Shown here in pieces: positions 62,198 through 64,000 of a DNA stretch of 64,000 nucleotides. The first letter of the stretch is position 1, and each line of letters starts with the position of its first letter. The DNA comes from Lewinellaceae bacterium (GTDB lineage Bacteria; Bacteroidota; Bacteroidia; Chitinophagales; Saprospiraceae). The DNA is taken from positions 3,551,001 to 3,615,000 of the forward strand of contig JACJXX010000001.1 in NCBI GenBank assembly GCA_020636435.1. Direction: 5' to 3'. The position numbers and the translations under genes were made by a program. The notes under the pieces are model-generated. The model ran no database searches. It saw only the letters and a list, made by a program, of their open reading frames with translations, and was not told where the DNA came from.

Positions 62198-64000
62198 TTA
62201 TCGTTGAATCATCAAATAACCGTTCATGGGCGGGCGGCCATCGCCAAACGTAATGATGTAAAAATAAGTATCGTCCGGCAAATCCTCCCCGTTGAAGGTG
62301 CCGTTCCAGCTGTTGTTGTAGGGTACCCTCGAGTGGAATACTTCGTCTCCCCAGCGGTTGAAAATCTGTACCTGGCTGTTCGGAAAGTCCGTCTCGTTGA
62401 GCAGGCAGGGCACGATGAAATTGTCGTTGACCCCGTCGCCGTTGGGGGTGATAACGGTCGGCGCTTCGCACTTGACGTTTTCTCCAACCGCAAGCTCCAC
62501 CACGGCAGTGGCGCACTCGCACCCTTCGCTGCAAACTTCGTAGGTCAACTGATCCTGGCCGACAAAGTCTGGATCCGGAAGGTAGGAGATCACGCCACCT
62601 TCCAGGACTTTGGCCGTACCGCCGGAGGGTTCGTTGATGATGGTGACAAGCGAATTCGGCGGCGTATCGTCATTGGCCAGTACCTCTATTGCCGTCTCGA
62701 CCGCGAATTCCACCGATACCTGGTCCTTCACTGCGACCGGGTTTTCCTGGTAATTGATGATAGAAGTGTCGCGGGAAGAAGGCCCGCAGAATCCGTCGTT
62801 CAAAGTCCAGACCACCATATTATCCCCGATGGCGAGGTTGGAAACGGTAGTTGTCCGGTTGCTCCGGTTGGCAAACAAAACGTTGGGGTCCGGCGAAGAC
62901 CACCTGCCAGGGTTGCCCTCTGCCGGCTCGGCAGCTTCCAGGATGGCGTCGCCGAAGTCGTTGCAGGCAATCTGATCCGGCCCGGCGTCAGGCCTGTTGT
63001 CGGCAATAGTAATGAACACGTCGGCACTGTCGCTTCCGCATTCGCTGTTCACTACCCAGGTGAAAGCATAGGTGTTGCCCGGCCGAACCCCCGGCCCGCT
63101 GACCGTGGTGTTGGTGTCCAGGCTATTATCGATAAACACGCTGAATTCACTCTGTATCTGCGACTGAATCCACTCGCCCTGCCCGGTGGGCGGCGCGCTG
63201 GCTTCGAGCACGAGTTCTTCGCCGGCGCAGATGAGGCGGTCGCCGCTGATCACTGCTTCTTCCGGTTTGCCTACGGAAACCAGGACGGTGTCTGTGCTGA
63301 AGTCCTGGCAGGCTCCGTTGGAAAGCGCCCAGATGAATACATAGTCGTTTCCTCCGGTTACCCCATTCACCCGAGCTTGCGGGTTTCCGGGAATCGGTAT
63401 ATTTACAGCCGGCGGGCTGCCTGGCATTGGCCGCCACTCGCCGGCGCTCCTCGAAGGAATTTCTGCATTCAGCTGTATGGTATCCCCAATGCAGAAGGAA
63501 GTGTCCTGCCCGGCATTGGCCTGCTCCGTCGGGATGGTGTTCAATTCAGCCACCGTGGGAGGCGAGGGGTCGGAAATGCAGTTGTCGGCGGCAGCTTCCA
63601 CCGTGAAAGCGTGCGTGCCGCTTCCGAAGGGGGAGAAATCGGATATCTGCAAGTTGAGGCTCTGGGTGCTGCCTATTGGGTCTCCATTGTAATACCAGGT
63701 ATAAAACGCACCTGGCGTTGCCGTGCCCGGAGCAACCGAAAGCGCCAGAGCAGTGCCGGCAATATCGATACAGGCCGGCCCGCTATTGGTGGCCATGGGG
63801 GTAGCCGGCACCTCGTTGACCGCCACATTGACCACCGCCGGGGCAGAAGAACACCCATTCCTGGTGACGACCAGCGAATACGCGCCACTGTGCAACACAG
63901 GGTCGGCTGAATTGATCACCGGATTTTGCAGGGAAGAGGTGATGGGCCCCAGCCACTGGTAAGCAGCTCCCGAAGGATTGGCGAACAGTTGCAACGGCTC
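62198..64000 (-). CDS. Large surface protein with gliding-motility-type secretion domain (partial)
   Basis: The frame is open to the window edge, so the start lies beyond 64000; about 600 C-terminal residues are visible. They contain repeated immunoglobulin-like or PKD-like segments (GSTQSLNLQISDFSPFGSGTHAFTVEA, GNTYAFTWVVNSECGSDSADVFITI, GPSSRDTSIINYQ, each about 90 residues) and a VNDNF-type end domain. The end domain, CEAPTVITPNGDGVNDNFIVPCL...FNRWGDEVFHS...GEDLPDDTYFYIITFGDG, is the type B C-terminal signal for the type IX secretion system. The protein is thus exported and bound or secreted at the surface with help from the PorP/SprF partner next door. An adhesin or matrix role is inference. 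Confidence 0.9.
   Translation of the reverse strand, partial: EPLQLFANPSGAAYQWLGPITSSLQNPVINSADPVLHSGAYSLVVTRNGCSSAPAVVNVAVNEVPATPMATNSGPACIDIAGTALALSVAPGTATPGAFYTWYYNGDPIGSTQSLNLQISDFSPFGSGTHAFTVEAAADNCISDPSPPTVAELNTIPTEQANAGQDTSFCIGDTIQLNAEIPSRSAGEWRPMPGSPPAVNIPIPGNPQARVNGVTGGNDYVFIWALSNGACQDFSTDTVLVSVGKPEEAVISGDRLICAGEELVLEASAPPTGQGEWIQSQIQSEFSVFIDNSLDTNTTVSGPGVRPGNTYAFTWVVNSECGSDSADVFITIADNRPDAGPDQIACNDFGDAILEAAEPAEGNPGRWSSPDPNVLFANRSNRTTTVSNLAIGDNMVVWTLNDGFCGPSSRDTSIINYQENPVAVKDQVSVEFAVETAIEVLANDDTPPNSLVTIINEPSGGTAKVLEGGVISYLPDPDFVGQDQLTYEVCSEGCECATAVVELAVGENVKCEAPTVITPNGDGVNDNFIVPCLLNETDFPNSQVQIFNRWGDEVFHSRVPYNNSWNGTFNGEDLPDDTYFYIITFGDGRPPMNGYLMIQR

Noticed and set aside
62147..63910. 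587-codon plus-strand frame opposite the gliding-type surface protein
   Set aside because: The minus strand has the clear secretion domain and repeat structure; the plus frame shows none.

Overview
The window looks like chromosomal DNA of a free-living Bacteroidota, probably order Saprospirales. Grounds: a gliding/type IX secretion trio (gliding-type C-terminal-domain adhesin, PorP/SprF, PD40-OmpA), a hybrid propeller/histidine-kinase/AraC regulator, LytTR signalling, lipoproteins with Bacteroidota-style signal peptides, TAnnTTTG-like promoter elements, and many short palindromic repeats. The genus call is inference from gene content; no 16S or marker search was possible.

Layout. 0-8.4 kb: metabolic and envelope genes, several of them frame-broken (KamA-type radical SAM, TSUP permease, FemAB/GNAT protein, Omp85/BamA-like protein), with an intact aminotransferase sitting directly behind a truncated start of rpsU. 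8.8-18.7 kb: CtpA protease, a 1350-residue hybrid sensor-regulator, then a two-gene operon (secreted protein plus an EAD11-like/transmembrane protein) divergent from a LytTR regulator. 18.9-23.4 kb: an AT-rich island with a candidate lanthipeptide precursor and a class II synthetase (LanM), with no transporter beside them. 24.5-35.9 kb: a defence island with type I restriction-modification (hsdR, hsdM, hsdS) interrupted by a REP-associated Y1 transposase and its palindromes, a coiled-coil membrane protein, an EAD11-like membrane-anchored protein and a broken HNH nuclease. 36-40.5 kb: core genes rlmN, aminopeptidase P and rpoN. 40.6-47.3 kb: a truncated NACHT-type protein followed by palindromes and three insertion sequences abutting end to end. 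47.4-47.6 kb: tRNA-Val with two odd copies of its own 5' part upstream. 47.7-53.9 kb: AsmA-like protein, histidine ammonia-lyase, lipoproteins. 54.2-56.1 kb: an AT-rich ApaLI-like type II restriction-modification pair. 56.3-64 kb: thiolase, radical SAM/SPASM protein, dodecin and the type IX secretion trio; the last gene runs off the window.

Core GC-rich genes alternate with AT-rich accessory islands, and palindromic mini-elements mark most of the borders. Two EAD11-like transmembrane proteins, a NACHT remnant and two restriction systems point to an active history of phage or element conflict. The strongest candidates for something undescribed are the two-gene lanthipeptide locus (19.4-23.3 kb), the transmembrane EAD11-like proteins (16.3 and 33.6 kb), and the tRNA-derived repeats with a palindrome in place of the D loop (47.45-47.56 kb). 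The many frameshifts may be real decay or assembly error; reads would decide.
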